A stretch of 64,000 nt of DNA from positions 1,054,001-1,118,000 of the forward strand of contig CP012068.1 of the NCBI GenBank assembly GCA_001189495.1, written 5' to 3'. Source of the stretch: Eubacterium sulci ATCC 35585. Its GTDB lineage: Bacteria > Bacillota > Clostridia > Peptostreptococcales > Anaerovoracaceae. A program made the translations under genes and the position numbers. Below are positions 34,782 to 43,094 of this stretch, one piece after another. The notes beneath the pieces were generated by a model. The model ran no database searches, was not told the DNA's origin, and saw nothing but the letters and a program-made list of their open reading frames with translations. The stretch's first letter is position 1, and each line of letters opens with the position of its first letter.

Positions 34782-34790
34782 ATTATATCA
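34782..34790 (-). promoter_or_regulatory. extended -10 promoter of msrA, possibly leaderless
   Basis: Minus-strand TGA-TATAAT with six bases to the ATG, placing +1 at the A of the start codon. The -35 region is weak, as often with an extended -10. Confidence 0.55.
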
Positions 34791-34844
34791 AAAAGAGATA
34801 ATTAATAAAGGAAATGCTTATATTTATATAAAGTAAGTCGATGT

Positions 34845-34871
34845 TTGGACATCAATAATTTGTGCTATAAT
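34845..34871 (+). promoter_or_regulatory. predicted promoter of the CPBP protease gene
   Basis: TATAAT at 34866-34871 preceded by TGC (extended -10); TTGGAC at 34845-34850 with a short 15-bp spacer. Confidence 0.45.
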
Positions 34872-34912
34872 ATAAAATATTTCATGTAACTATTTTAATA
34901 AAGGAGATTTAA

Positions 34913-35746
34913 TTGGAAAGAAAACCATTTGACAAGAAAAAAATCCTCTTTTTGCTTTTTCCAATCGCACTCTGGATAGCAAATGAGTATCTAACTAATA
35001 TATTTTATATAATCCCTAAAATGCTATTAACTTACCTTCCACTTAGTGATGACTTTGTAAATAGAAGCGCAAGCTTTATTGACGCTAGCATTTCAATATC
35101 ACTAATTATAGTTTATCTAATACTCTACAAGCTTATGTTTAGAGAAAAGCTTGAACCAGAGGTACGGCTATCAAAGCCACAATCGACCTTATTCACCATT
35201 ATTATTTCATTTGGTGTTGGTGGAGTTTCAACAATTTGGCTTGAATTATTTGAGTATATATCTAGACATTTCCAATCGTTAAACGATCAAGTACAAAACT
35301 TCTCAACTCTCTACGATGATATGGAACAAAGTCCATATCTATGGACACTTCTAGCAATTGCCATTGTAGGACCTATTGTTGAAGAGATAATGTTTAGAGG
35401 GCTTATATATAGAAGTTTAGAAAAGGCTATTGAAACACCTTGGATTCCAATCGTGATATCAGGCGTGATGTTCGGTGCATGGCATGGTAGTTTCATTCAA
35501 GGGGTCTACACCGCAATTCTAGGAATTATACTCGCCTACTACTACAAGAAGACAAGGTCGCTATTCCTGGTAATCATGGTACACATAATTAACAACTTCC
35601 TAAGCACCTTGCCTCCAGCATGGGATACTGACTTTAGCTATTCGCTAATCCTAGGAATTTCATACCTATGCATGGGACCAATGATTGCAATATTTGTATA
35701 TATACATCGCAAAAGTAAAAAACAAGTAGAAAACACCGTTATATAA
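34913..35746 (+). CDS. CPBP-family intramembrane metalloprotease
   Basis: 277 residues from TTG 34913, with AAAGGAG about 7 bases upstream. About seven TM helices. The CPBP (CAAX protease and bacteriocin-processing) motifs are in order: PIVEEIMFRG, FGAWHGSFIQG, and VHIINNF; the glutamates and histidines are the expected metal ligands. Family members process peptides or give self-protection against bacteriocins; the substrate is unknown. It is one of the few plus-strand genes in this part, and its 3' end lies inside a two-way terminator. Confidence 0.88.
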   Translation: MERKPFDKKKILFLLFPIALWIANEYLTNIFYIIPKMLLTYLPLSDDFVNRSASFIDASISISLIIVYLILYKLMFREKLEPEVRLSKPQSTLFTIIISFGVGGVSTIWLELFEYISRHFQSLNDQVQNFSTLYDDMEQSPYLWTLLAIAIVGPIVEEIMFRGLIYRSLEKAIETPWIPIVISGVMFGAWHGSFIQGVYTAILGIILAYYYKKTRSLFLVIMVHIINNFLSTLPPAWDTDFSYSLILGISYLCMGPMIAIFVYIHRKSKKQVENTVI

Positions 35747-35755
35747 CGGTGTTTT
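35730..35755. terminator. bidirectional terminator between convergent genes
   Basis: A perfect 26-bp palindrome with arms AAAACACCGTTAT and ATAACGGTGTTTT. It overlaps the last codons of the protease gene and ends transcription from both sides. Confidence 0.85.
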
Positions 35756-35756
35756 C

Positions 35757-36803
35757 TTATACATCAAATTCAATTACTTGTCTGTCAGTATCTACAGTTG
35801 CTTTAACTCCGAAAGGAATGATTGCTCTTGGTGTTGCATGCCCTATATTGATATTGAATACAATTGGCAGATTCGGATCATCAATTACCTCAATAAGAAT
35901 CTGTTTATATTCCTCAGCATATAAATTGTCTATAGGCTTACCTACAATAACGCCACTGAGCACATCAAATATTCCACTTTTTTTGAGTGCTTTAACCATC
36001 TTTCTATATTCATCTGGAGCTGATGCCCCTTCAGCTGTCTCAATAAGAAGTATCTTATCTTTCCAATCATCAAGTTTTGGAAACAACTGATACTTTTGAC
36101 ATACCTCAACAGAGTCACTATGATAACTAGAATCGAAGATATCATATATACTTTCTATACAACCTCCTAGTATTTCACCACTAAAAACTTCACTTCCTTG
36201 CAGCAAAATAAACCCAGAATCATGATGTTCAACTCTTTTGGTACCTACTGCATCTATTCCAAAGTCCTTACGTTCTTCATACCATACATCGCTTGGCTCT
36301 ATTTTTTTTATTTTACCAGTTCTAATTAGCTCAACAAAATATTTTTCCGTATATGGTAGCATACATTCATCAAGCTCACATAAGTCTGCAAAGAATGACT
36401 GTCCATAAAATGTTTTTATACCTAGTTTATGAAGCATCAAGTGATTCATCGTAGTATCTGAGAATCCTAGAAAAATCTTTTGCTTAACGACTTTTTTTAA
36501 TTCATCATTGTCAAATAGATATGGTAATAGTTTATAGGTATCATCTCCGCCTATTGCGCACAAAATCATATCTATCGAATCATCTTTAAATGCATTTATC
36601 AGATCCTCAGCTCTTTTTTCAGGATGCTCGCTTATATATGATAGTCCCTTACGTGAATGTTCCATAAACTTTACATTAAGTCCAAACTTTTTTAGACGTT
36701 CAATTCCTATTTTGACTTCATGTTGAACTGAGTCTTCACCAATAATTCCAGACGACAAGCTGACAATTCCTACAGTTTTTACATAGTTATTATTTGAATT
36801 CAT
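35757..36803 (-). CDS. S66-family serine peptidase (LD-carboxypeptidase/MccF-like)
   Basis: 348 residues. S66 motifs: AIGGDDTYKLLPYL, the nucleophile Ser in FLGFSDTTMNHLML, LGGCIESIYDIF, and a late His in NINIGHATPR. This length and the inserted region resemble MccF-like members, which cleave aminoacyl-nucleotide antibiotics or peptidoglycan peptides. It overlaps the SdpI-like gene upstream by 14 bp, so both are in one operon of four genes running from 37706. The second S66 gene of the window (60864) is shorter and classical LdcA-like. Substrate not determined. Confidence 0.85.
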   Translation of the reverse strand: MNSNNNYVKTVGIVSLSSGIIGEDSVQHEVKIGIERLKKFGLNVKFMEHSRKGLSYISEHPEKRAEDLINAFKDDSIDMILCAIGGDDTYKLLPYLFDNDELKKVVKQKIFLGFSDTTMNHLMLHKLGIKTFYGQSFFADLCELDECMLPYTEKYFVELIRTGKIKKIEPSDVWYEERKDFGIDAVGTKRVEHHDSGFILLQGSEVFSGEILGGCIESIYDIFDSSYHSDSVEVCQKYQLFPKLDDWKDKILLIETAEGASAPDEYRKMVKALKKSGIFDVLSGVIVGKPIDNLYAEEYKQILIEVIDDPNLPIVFNINIGHATPRAIIPFGVKATVDTDRQVIEFDV

Positions 36804-37155
36804 TTTTTAGTGCTCTTTCTGTTAAGTAAATAATTATTAAATAGCTTATAAGTTGCGCTACCGTAATTCCAAGACCTACCCACCCTATTACATTAATATC
36901 CTTTGTCATGCATAGTGGCATGATTGCAATCGCTAAAATTACAGTAGGAAAAAACATCTTTAAAGAAATACTAGAGCAAGCTCTTTGAGCAAATTCCCAA
37001 GTCTTCTGATTTCTCATAGAACGCGAGGTTCTATAACCCATCCAGCTATTACGCGATTTAATTCTCGGACAAATATACCAGATCATAATTAATGATAGTG
37101 GTATTAGCAATGTCATTATAAACATAAATATCCAAAAGCCCATATTTAATCCCAT
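36790..37155 (-). CDS. SdpI-like small membrane protein
   Basis: 121 residues with three TM helices (about 5-27, 60-80, 88-112). After the first helix come WMGYRTSRSMRNQKTWEFAQ, the conserved cytoplasmic signature of the SdpI/YhfL family. Bacillus SdpI protects cells from the SdpC toxin; many homologues have no known toxin. GGGAGA precedes the ATG. With the MccF-like peptidase next to it, a self-protection role is possible but unproven. Confidence 0.78.
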   Translation of the reverse strand: MGLNMGFWIFMFIMTLLIPLSLIMIWYICPRIKSRNSWMGYRTSRSMRNQKTWEFAQRACSSISLKMFFPTVILAIAIMPLCMTKDINVIGWVGLGITVAQLISYLIIIYLTERALKNEFK

Positions 37156-37170
37156 ATGAATTCTCCCAAA

Positions 37171-37464
37171 TTAACTATGTAAATCTAAAAATCCAGCAAC
37201 TGTTGTTTCGAACAGTTCATCGGAGAAATTAAGTCTCATCATACTTGTACCCTGAACTGCAAAATACGCAGTGAGCTTATCGGTAATAACCTTAAGAATT
37301 GCCTCTAATCCGTGATCTTCAATATCAAACAGATAACCAAATTCAACAGTTGTATAGGCAAGTTCTGTATAATCTATGCCCTCCTCCAAAAGGCTAACTG
37401 CAACATCTGCGATTCTTTCCTTAAGCTCTTTATTATTGATTTCGTTTTTTTCTATAGCTGGCAT
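37171..37464 (-). CDS. hypothetical acidic protein (97 aa)
   Basis: A soluble, mostly helical protein without signal peptide or metal motifs. The visible stretch SLLEEGIDYTELAYTTVEFGYLFDIEDHGLEAILK suggests a compact alpha/beta domain. AAAGGA precedes the start. It lies between two small membrane-protein genes in the same direction and is probably co-transcribed. Family not recognised. Confidence 0.55.
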   Translation of the reverse strand: MPAIEKNEINNKELKERIADVAVSLLEEGIDYTELAYTTVEFGYLFDIEDHGLEAILKVITDKLTAYFAVQGTSMMRLNFSDELFETTVAGFLDLHS

Positions 37465-37484
37465 GGCATTCCTTTCTATGTCAA

Positions 37485-37706
37485 TTATTCAAATATAATT
37501 AATGCTATCGCTGCAACAGAAATTACTACCCCTATTACAAATTCAATTAGTCCAATTTGACTAGCATAGCTCTCTGTCTTACGTCCCGCCCTAAAATCTG
37601 CCTCAAATCCATTGACGAGACCATACCTCTTCTTAAAGTGAATCAAATAGCCAAACAATGTAAATGTCAATCCTAGCGAAATAGCGATTACTTTTAATAT
37701 TAACAT
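37485..37706 (-). CDS. DUF3784-like small membrane protein
   Basis: 73 residues with two TM helices enclosing FKKRYGLVNGFEADFRAGRKTESYASQIG, the conserved loop of the DUF3784 family. AGAGAGGT precedes the ATG. First gene of the operon leading to the S66 peptidase. Function unknown. Confidence 0.7.
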   Translation of the reverse strand: MLILKVIAISLGLTFTLFGYLIHFKKRYGLVNGFEADFRAGRKTESYASQIGLIEFVIGVVISVAAIALIIFE

Positions 37707-37799
37707 AATACACCTCTCTTAAGACATAAACGATATTATTTTTTACACTTTAAGTATATAACTATTTTAAAAATTTGCAAGATTTTATCTAATAAAAAA

Positions 37800-37827
37800 A
37801 GGCAAATGCCATAATTAACATTTGCCT
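37800..37827 (-). terminator. Rho-independent terminator of the surface protein gene at 37896
   Basis: Arms AGGCAAATG and CATTTGCCT, followed by seven Us on the minus strand. Confidence 0.85.
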
Positions 37828-37895
37828 ATACATACTTCTGAATCTAATGCTAGTTAAACACTTTAGACCTAAATACTTTGCTTGTTATATTTAGA

Positions 37896-39617
37896 TTAGG
37901 CTCTTCTTCTTAATTTTCCAGCTAGCATAAGTGCTAAAAATGAGCTTGTTAGAATAGCTCCATAGATAATTGAAGAATTGTCACCAGTATTTGGTGCTTT
38001 TGCTTTAACAGGTTTTACTGGTGGTTTTACAGGTTGAGCTGGTTTGTCCTTATAGACAGCATATACATTGGCTACCGTCTTTGATATAGCTGTTGTAGAA
38101 TCAAAACTCTGGCCAGTTGCAACATCCTGCCAATGTGAGAATACTTTTCCTGCTGGGGCATTTGTTGTAGGAAGCGTAGCGCCTACGAGCTCCAAATTAT
38201 TTCCACGTATGGTAAGAAGCGTTTTTATAAGCTTTGTTGCATCAGCATTATCAAAGGCTTCTTTGCTTTCCCAGAAGTTTACCTTTGATGCAGGAGCCCA
38301 AACATATGCAGTTCCATCATGTACCTCTCCTACTCTATATGTATATCCTGAATGACTAGGATTATCAGGATCAGATGCAATATTTATTGTGCCGTTTGCA
38401 ATACCTGTTATATCAAAGCGAGTCAGTTCCTCTCCTGCAGCATTAACCGGCTTAGTCTCAACAGCTGTATTTGTTGTTATTGCTTCCTCAACTCCGTTTA
38501 CTATATGAGTAGCTGCATTTTCTAAAACTGAACCGCCCATGATTATAGATCCATTTGTTCCTCCAGTGAAGCCAACTGCAGAGCCATTATCACTTGTAGT
38601 TCCCTTTAGTGTAACGTGAGCTAAATCGTTTGCTACTAGAATGCTTCCATCAAGTGCGTACGCATAGCCTTCTACATTCAAAGAACTATTCTGATCTACC
38701 ACGATTTTTGCCCTTCTTATTCCGCTTCTTGCTACACCACTAGATGCCTTTACATTGAGCTTTGCACCGTTTATTAGTTTGATTACTTCATTTGCGTTGC
38801 CTGCTGCATTTATCCCTCTAGGTGCTGCAGTTGTATTAATTTCTACTGTAGCTCCATCAACTGTTAAATGGCCAGAGCTAGGTATTACCATAGCATATCC
38901 AGTTGTTCCACCTCTGCTCTCATTTATTGTAAGCTTAGTGTTTACACCCGAAACAGTCATTTGTCCATTCATGTACATATCGCCAAAGGTTCCGTTTCCA
39001 TTATTTTCGAAAGTAACCTGAGCACCATCTGATATATTAAGTGCACCACCATCTAATTCAAGTCCGCCTTCATTTCCATTCTGTGCACAGTTTCTGATTG
39101 TGAATGTTCCACCTTTGATGTTTGTTGTGTTTCCACCAAGCAAAGCATAGAAGCCAAAGCCTGGAGCTCCATCAATAGTAAAGTTAGTGTTATCAAAGTT
39201 AAATACTGCAGATGCATCATTTGACCATATGCCATAGGTGTTTGGATTCATCAAAAGAAAGCTACCTGTACCTGTAAAAGTGATATTTGAGTTAGCATAT
39301 CCTCTAAAATCTCCACCGTTAAGTGTAACCTGTGCCCCCGCATCAGCTTTGATTATCACAGTTCTTCTAACGTGCACAGGAGATGTCATATTAAATGTAT
39401 ATGTTCCTGCTGGGAAGATGATTTCATCGTATGGATTGCCTGATGCATCGACTGTCGTTCCGTCGATAACTTTTGTTAATTCATCTGATGTTTCAGTGCC
39501 TGTAACAGTATACGAACTAGCTGCATATACTGTATTTACTGGCATCAGCATCAAAAAAGCAAGCAAAAATGACAGAACAAGCACTGCCCCTTTGCTATAG
39601 TGAGTTGAAGCTTTCAT
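37896..39617 (-). CDS. cell-wall-anchored surface protein with beta-helix domain
   Basis: 573 residues. Signal peptide with core VLVLSFLLAFLMLM, cut near VYA-AS. Residues about 45-380 contain short repeated rungs (FTGTGSFLLMN, INISDGAQVTFENNGNG, LTVDGATVEINTT) of a right-handed parallel beta-helix, as in pectate-lyase-like adhesins. Then follow a small beta domain (SGYTYRVGEVHDG), a Listeria-Bacteroides-repeat-like module (VFSHWQDVATGQ), a Pro/Val/Lys spacer, APNTGDN, a hydrophobic helix and KLRRRA. AAGGAGGG precedes the ATG. No catalytic residues were identified; a binding or adhesin role is likely. Confidence 0.83.
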   Translation of the reverse strand: MKASTHYSKGAVLVLSFLLAFLMLMPVNTVYAASSYTVTGTETSDELTKVIDGTTVDASGNPYDEIIFPAGTYTFNMTSPVHVRRTVIIKADAGAQVTLNGGDFRGYANSNITFTGTGSFLLMNPNTYGIWSNDASAVFNFDNTNFTIDGAPGFGFYALLGGNTTNIKGGTFTIRNCAQNGNEGGLELDGGALNISDGAQVTFENNGNGTFGDMYMNGQMTVSGVNTKLTINESRGGTTGYAMVIPSSGHLTVDGATVEINTTAAPRGINAAGNANEVIKLINGAKLNVKASSGVARSGIRRAKIVVDQNSSLNVEGYAYALDGSILVANDLAHVTLKGTTSDNGSAVGFTGGTNGSIIMGGSVLENAATHIVNGVEEAITTNTAVETKPVNAAGEELTRFDITGIANGTINIASDPDNPSHSGYTYRVGEVHDGTAYVWAPASKVNFWESKEAFDNADATKLIKTLLTIRGNNLELVGATLPTTNAPAGKVFSHWQDVATGQSFDSTTAISKTVANVYAVYKDKPAQPVKPPVKPVKAKAPNTGDNSSIIYGAILTSSFLALMLAGKLRRRA

Positions 39618-39673
39618 TTTTGTCCCTCCTTAGTAAAAATCAATGCCTCATATTTTTAATAATATAATTATAA

Positions 39674-39928
39674 TACTTATCTAATCAAAATTCACTAAAT
39701 TTATTAACAAATTGTAATTTTATTCTTCATTTCTACATAAGAGAAAAACAATATGTTATTTTAACAATTACACATAAACGTGTAGAATATAGCGGACTAG
39801 CTTTAAGTCTTTTACTTTCTGACAATCATAATGCAGTCATTTTGATTACAAGCATCATGAGTACATGCCAGACTGGAGCATTCGTTTTATATTATCTAAA
39901 GAAAAGACCTGATTACGATGTATTTTGA
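39674..39928 (+). pseudogene. possible remnant of a membrane protein gene
   Basis: The 414-bp gap between the genes at 37896 and 40032 contains an 84-codon open frame with no usable start in its first part. Its end reads like the C-terminus of a membrane protein, with LALSLLLSDNHNAVILITSI and FVLYYLKKRPDYDVF. The first part overlaps the probable promoter region of the surface protein gene on the other strand. It may be a decayed transporter end, or chance. Confidence 0.25.
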
Positions 39929-39955
39929 TATATCAAAACGAAGTATGCACATCAA

Positions 39956-39981
39956 AAATCCTGCCAATCTTGGCAGGATTT
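39956..39981 (-). terminator. Rho-independent terminator
   Basis: Arms AAATCCTGCCAA and TTGGCAGGATTT with a 2-base centre, followed by TT and then GATG on the minus strand; 50 bp after the stop at 40032. Confidence 0.75.
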
Positions 39982-40031
39982 CGCTCTTATATATTTAATT
40001 ATGCATGGGTAAAATCGTCGTCTTATCCTTG

Positions 40032-40883
40032 CTAATCTGCATCAACCCAGAGGTGATATTTACCGCAATGGAGGCACTTGAACAGGTAGCCACACATGGG
40101 TCCATCTTTGACAAGATATTCCTCAATATCTTCAAAGGCTCCCCTCTGGACATACTCTGCGATTACCTCATCTGCTATATTCATGGCTTTGAGTTCACGA
40201 GTTCCAACTGTTCCCATATATGCACAGTAATCATCACAGCATGAAAGCCAGTACTCACCCTGCCAGCTCATGTAACCAGGCGTACGATGAAAAAGCTCAT
40301 CATCCTTTTCCATATCAGGCTCGCCATGCCACTCAGCATTTTGTACAAAGTTTGCATCAAACGTCCTTGCTGCTTCTCCATTTGATATGCATGTTGGACA
40401 GATATACTCCACATTCTCAGAGCAATACGGAAATGATGAATAGTAGACCTTACTTTTATTTCCACAGCAAGGACAAATCTTTTCCTCACCCTCTTCAAAA
40501 GAACCTGTCTCAAGTGGATCTGGGTGATATTTAAAAAACGGAAGGTCCTTTAGTCGCTCCCTTCTTGCATTTCTCTCAGCATCTGTCAAAGGTCTAGCTA
40601 ATGCAAATCTATCTCCATGACTTTGTGATAGGTTCTGTAGATTTGCTAGCTTCTTAATCTGCTTTCTATCATTCTTATCACATATATTTACGAAAAGCTT
40701 AAATGCACTTTCCATCAAATAAAGCTGCTGATATACGTCAACAAGCACTTCCTTTGCGTCCTTATCTTCAATCAAAGCAAGCCTATCAGCAAACTGATAA
40801 AGAGCTAAGACACTCGCCTTATCTTCATCCTGTTCAACAAAATTTTTCTTAAGCTTTATGTATTCCTTTAGATATTCGTTCAT
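40032..40883 (-). CDS. CbrC (UPF0167) family protein
   Basis: 283 residues. An N-terminal helical part (1-115) precedes the CbrC domain: LPFFKYHPDPLETGSFEEGE, a zinc-ribbon-like CPCCGNKS and ICPTCI, then FKCLHCGKYHLWVD at the end. Escherichia coli CbrC is linked to colicin E2 tolerance, but its biochemical role is unknown. GAGGA precedes the start. It lies 31 bp after the tyrosine phosphatase gene and is probably in the same operon. The helical N-terminal extension is not part of the usual short CbrC. Confidence 0.8.
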   Translation of the reverse strand: MNEYLKEYIKLKKNFVEQDEDKASVLALYQFADRLALIEDKDAKEVLVDVYQQLYLMESAFKLFVNICDKNDRKQIKKLANLQNLSQSHGDRFALARPLTDAERNARRERLKDLPFFKYHPDPLETGSFEEGEEKICPCCGNKSKVYYSSFPYCSENVEYICPTCISNGEAARTFDANFVQNAEWHGEPDMEKDDELFHRTPGYMSWQGEYWLSCCDDYCAYMGTVGTRELKAMNIADEVIAEYVQRGAFEDIEEYLVKDGPMCGYLFKCLHCGKYHLWVDAD

Positions 40884-40914
40884 GCTTTTAAATTCCTCGC
40901 TCTACTCAATTATG

Positions 40915-41379
40915 CTATCTTTCTAACGACTCAAAGAGTGCCTTACAACCTTGCTCTATCTCATTATATGCTGTATCAAAATCATTGCTATACCAAGGAT
41001 CTGAAATGCTTCTTGCATCTCCAGTATACTCTAGCAAAAGATGTGTCTTGTGCTTAGCCTCATTTCCAAACACTTTCTCCATGTTCTTTAGATTACGCGT
41101 GTCCATTGCTATTAGAAGGTCATACTTTGATGCATCTTCCTTTGTTATCTGGCGAGCTCTCTTACCATCGCACGATATTCCGTGTTCCTTTAATTTTTCT
41201 CGTGCTGGCGGATACACTAGATTGCCAACTCCATTCCAGATTTCCTCAGTGCTTGTCGCTGCTGAATCTACTATATATTCATTTTCAAGCCCAGCTTCAG
41301 CAATCATTTTCTTAAATATGAACTCTGCCATTGGTGAGCGGCAGATATTGCCGTGGCAGATGAATAGGATTTTAGTCAT
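40915..41379 (-). CDS. low-molecular-weight protein-tyrosine phosphatase
   Basis: 154 residues. The P-loop is ICHGNICRSPMAEF, giving the CX5R motif Cys8 to Arg14, and the general acid Asp is in DPWYSNDFD. Full family length. AGGAGA precedes the ATG. Such enzymes dephosphorylate protein tyrosine (often acting on capsule kinases) or arsenate in related branches; no kinase or capsule genes are nearby, so the target is open. Confidence 0.92.
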   Translation of the reverse strand: MTKILFICHGNICRSPMAEFIFKKMIAEAGLENEYIVDSAATSTEEIWNGVGNLVYPPAREKLKEHGISCDGKRARQITKEDASKYDLLIAMDTRNLKNMEKVFGNEAKHKTHLLLEYTGDARSISDPWYSNDFDTAYNEIEQGCKALFESLER

Positions 41380-41543
41380 AACTTGTCTCCTTATGCGTCA
41401 TGCAAAAGTATTTATGTCTTATTATATTATGTATAAGGTCCTTTATCCACATAAAAATCCCCTGCAATTGATATGTACCCTCTTTACTGGACACCCAGTA
41501 AGTAGGGTAATGTCATTGAATTAATTCAACTATTAATATGTAT

Positions 41544-42014
41544 CTAAGCTTTGTCGGAGTAGTTTCTGTAATAATAAATTTTGCAGGTTAAAAATATCAA
41601 AGCTAAAAGTATAAGCATAATTACCGCGCCTATAAACATATATACATTGATGTAACTAAGTAAAATTGAAACTGCTACCATAGGTAAAATAGATATGGCA
41701 AGTGTGTTTTGGGCAACTATTCCTTTTATCTTTGCAGTTCTTTCGTCATGCATTTCGTTATAAATACGAAGTAGAGCCTTTTCGTCTTTAGCATACATTT
41801 GATTTCTCACTAGGTAAAATAGAATTATCATATTACTTATTATTAAAAGTCCAAGATAGAAAAACGTCATAAAGCTAGCGAGATCATGGTTTTCATATCC
41901 CCTTGTCAGTCTATCCACATTTATAAGACTTAGTAACGAACCTATAGTAATAAATGACATCATTAAATTTTGTCTTTGTATTTCTTTCTTTGCTTTTTCT
42001 AGTCTCTTATCCAT
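41544..42014 (-). CDS. four-TM membrane protein paired with XRE regulator
   Basis: 156 residues with four TM helices (about 20-38, 48-68, 102-122, 126-146) and a cytoplasmic loop containing LRIYNEMHDERTAKIKG. Membrane proteins with a similar HDER loop are often found directly after small XRE regulators in Firmicutes. It starts 3 bases after the XRE stop; GAGGTC in the XRE end is its ribosome binding site. The function is unknown; it could modulate or be protected by the regulator. Confidence 0.65.
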   Translation of the reverse strand: MDKRLEKAKKEIQRQNLMMSFITIGSLLSLINVDRLTRGYENHDLASFMTFFYLGLLIISNMIILFYLVRNQMYAKDEKALLRIYNEMHDERTAKIKGIVAQNTLAISILPMVAVSILLSYINVYMFIGAVIMLILLALIFLTCKIYYYRNYSDKA

Positions 42015-42017
42015 GAT

Positions 42018-42227
42018 TTAGACCTCCTCGTCTATATCTGTAAAATCGAATACATCTTCTATCTTTAGCCCAAAATACCTAGCTATCTTATATGCTAGCG
42101 GTAGTGATGCCGTATACTTTCCCACCTCTATTGATGTTATAGTTTGTCTAGTTGTTCCAACGATATCAGCAAGGTCCATCTGCGAGAGTCTATGCTCCTT
42201 ACGCAGTTCCTTAATTCTATTTCTCAT
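42018..42227 (-). CDS. XRE-family transcriptional regulator (YgzD-like)
   Basis: 69 residues, almost wholly a Cro/C1 helix-turn-helix: MRNRIKELRKEHRLSQMDLADIVGTTRQTI in sections, then VGKYTASLPLAYKIARYFG and an acidic tail. GAGGATGG precedes the start. The promoter has three copies of a GCAAAGT/ACTTTGC element, so it probably represses its own two-gene operon. Confidence 0.88.
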   Translation of the reverse strand: MRNRIKELRKEHRLSQMDLADIVGTTRQTITSIEVGKYTASLPLAYKIARYFGLKIEDVFDFTDIDEEV

Positions 42228-42266
42228 TTTCCATCCTCTGTTATCCTTTAGTCAAAGATATCCTCA

Positions 42267-42328
42267 GCAAAGTTCACTTTGCATTTTTAGCATAGTTCAC
42301 TTTGCATTTATTGTCAAGTATACTTTGC
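42267..42328. promoter_or_regulatory. three operator-like sites of the XRE operon
   Basis: Site 1 (42267-42282) is a palindrome with arms GCAAAGT and ACTTTGC. Site 2 (42290-42305, TAGTTCACTTTGC part) and site 3 (42313-42328, GTATACTTTGC part) are variants. They cover the -35, spacer and start of the predicted promoter. Confidence 0.6.
42289..42317 (-). promoter_or_regulatory. promoter of the XRE operon
   Basis: Consensus TTGACA (42312-42317) and TATGCT (42289-42294) with 17-bp spacing on the minus strand. Confidence 0.75.
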
Positions 42329-42416
42329 AAAATCATTTGCAGATTGTAGTTCTAATCTTCGTTACAGATTAGAAATCACAATTAAAGTGGTTGAGTTGTT
42401 CTGCGACAAAGAAAAA

Positions 42417-42433
42417 GACCAGCAAAGCTGGCC
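42417..42433 (-). terminator. short Rho-independent terminator
   Basis: GGCCAGC-TTT-GCTGGTC followed by TTTTC on the minus strand; 25 bp after the stop of the gene at 42458. Confidence 0.65.
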
Positions 42434-42457
42434 ATGTGTTATTGATAAAATTAGTAT

Positions 42458-42904
42458 TTATAGATCAATATTTCTATATCTTGCAGTAGTATACCCAGTT
42501 ATACTAATGAGCGGAATGTTCCATTCGCCTGGCGTATTAACTGTACATTCAATCATATCTCCATAATTGTTCTTTGCTGAAAACGCAAATCTTCCCATTT
42601 CTTCATTCCCTGTGATTCTTTCTAGCTTAGGTACATAGCTATCATCAAAATATGACATAAACAATTCCCAAATTTCCACTGCAATATCATCTGTCAGTGC
42701 TACTTTTGACATATATCCTATTCCGACCTTGCATCGTTTCTTCTTGCCCTTTTCATCAGCCGTGCATACTTTTGTTGACCCCTTATCAAATGTCCATTCT
42801 GCATCTTGTAATTCTTTGTACTTTGATACAATCAAATCCTTAAAATCTGTTATTATTTCTGTAATATATTTACTTGCAGATTCAAATGTTACTAGTTCAT
42901 GCAT
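42458..42904 (-). CDS. hypothetical protein (148 aa)
   Basis: Soluble protein with AGGAGA before its ATG. Helical N-terminal half (residues 1-45), then a beta-rich domain with FDKGSTKVCTADEKGKKKRC and ISITGYTTARYRNIDL at the end. No TM helix or signal. The family was not recognised. Single-gene unit with its own terminator, in a variable region between the XRE pair and the Fic gene. Confidence 0.55.
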   Translation of the reverse strand: MHELVTFESASKYITEIITDFKDLIVSKYKELQDAEWTFDKGSTKVCTADEKGKKKRCKVGIGYMSKVALTDDIAVEIWELFMSYFDDSYVPKLERITGNEEMGRFAFSAKNNYGDMIECTVNTPGEWNIPLISITGYTTARYRNIDL

Positions 42905-43036
42905 ATTAATCTCCTGACTATATGTCTAATTATATATAACAGTTTACCTTTTAAATTATATGTTAAATTCACTTATAAACCAACTATATTTTAACTATAT
43001 ATAAAACCTCAGTCTTTACCCTAAGTTCTAATAATC

Positions 43037-43065
43037 TTTACTTTTGGCTCCATTTTTGATATAAT
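43037..43065 (+). promoter_or_regulatory. predicted promoter of the HTH-Fic gene
   Basis: TTTACT (43037-43042), 17-bp spacer, TATAAT (43060-43065) preceded by TGA, an extended -10. Confidence 0.6.
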
Positions 43066-43094
43066 AAGTAAAGAAATTGAGTTGAGGTCATATT

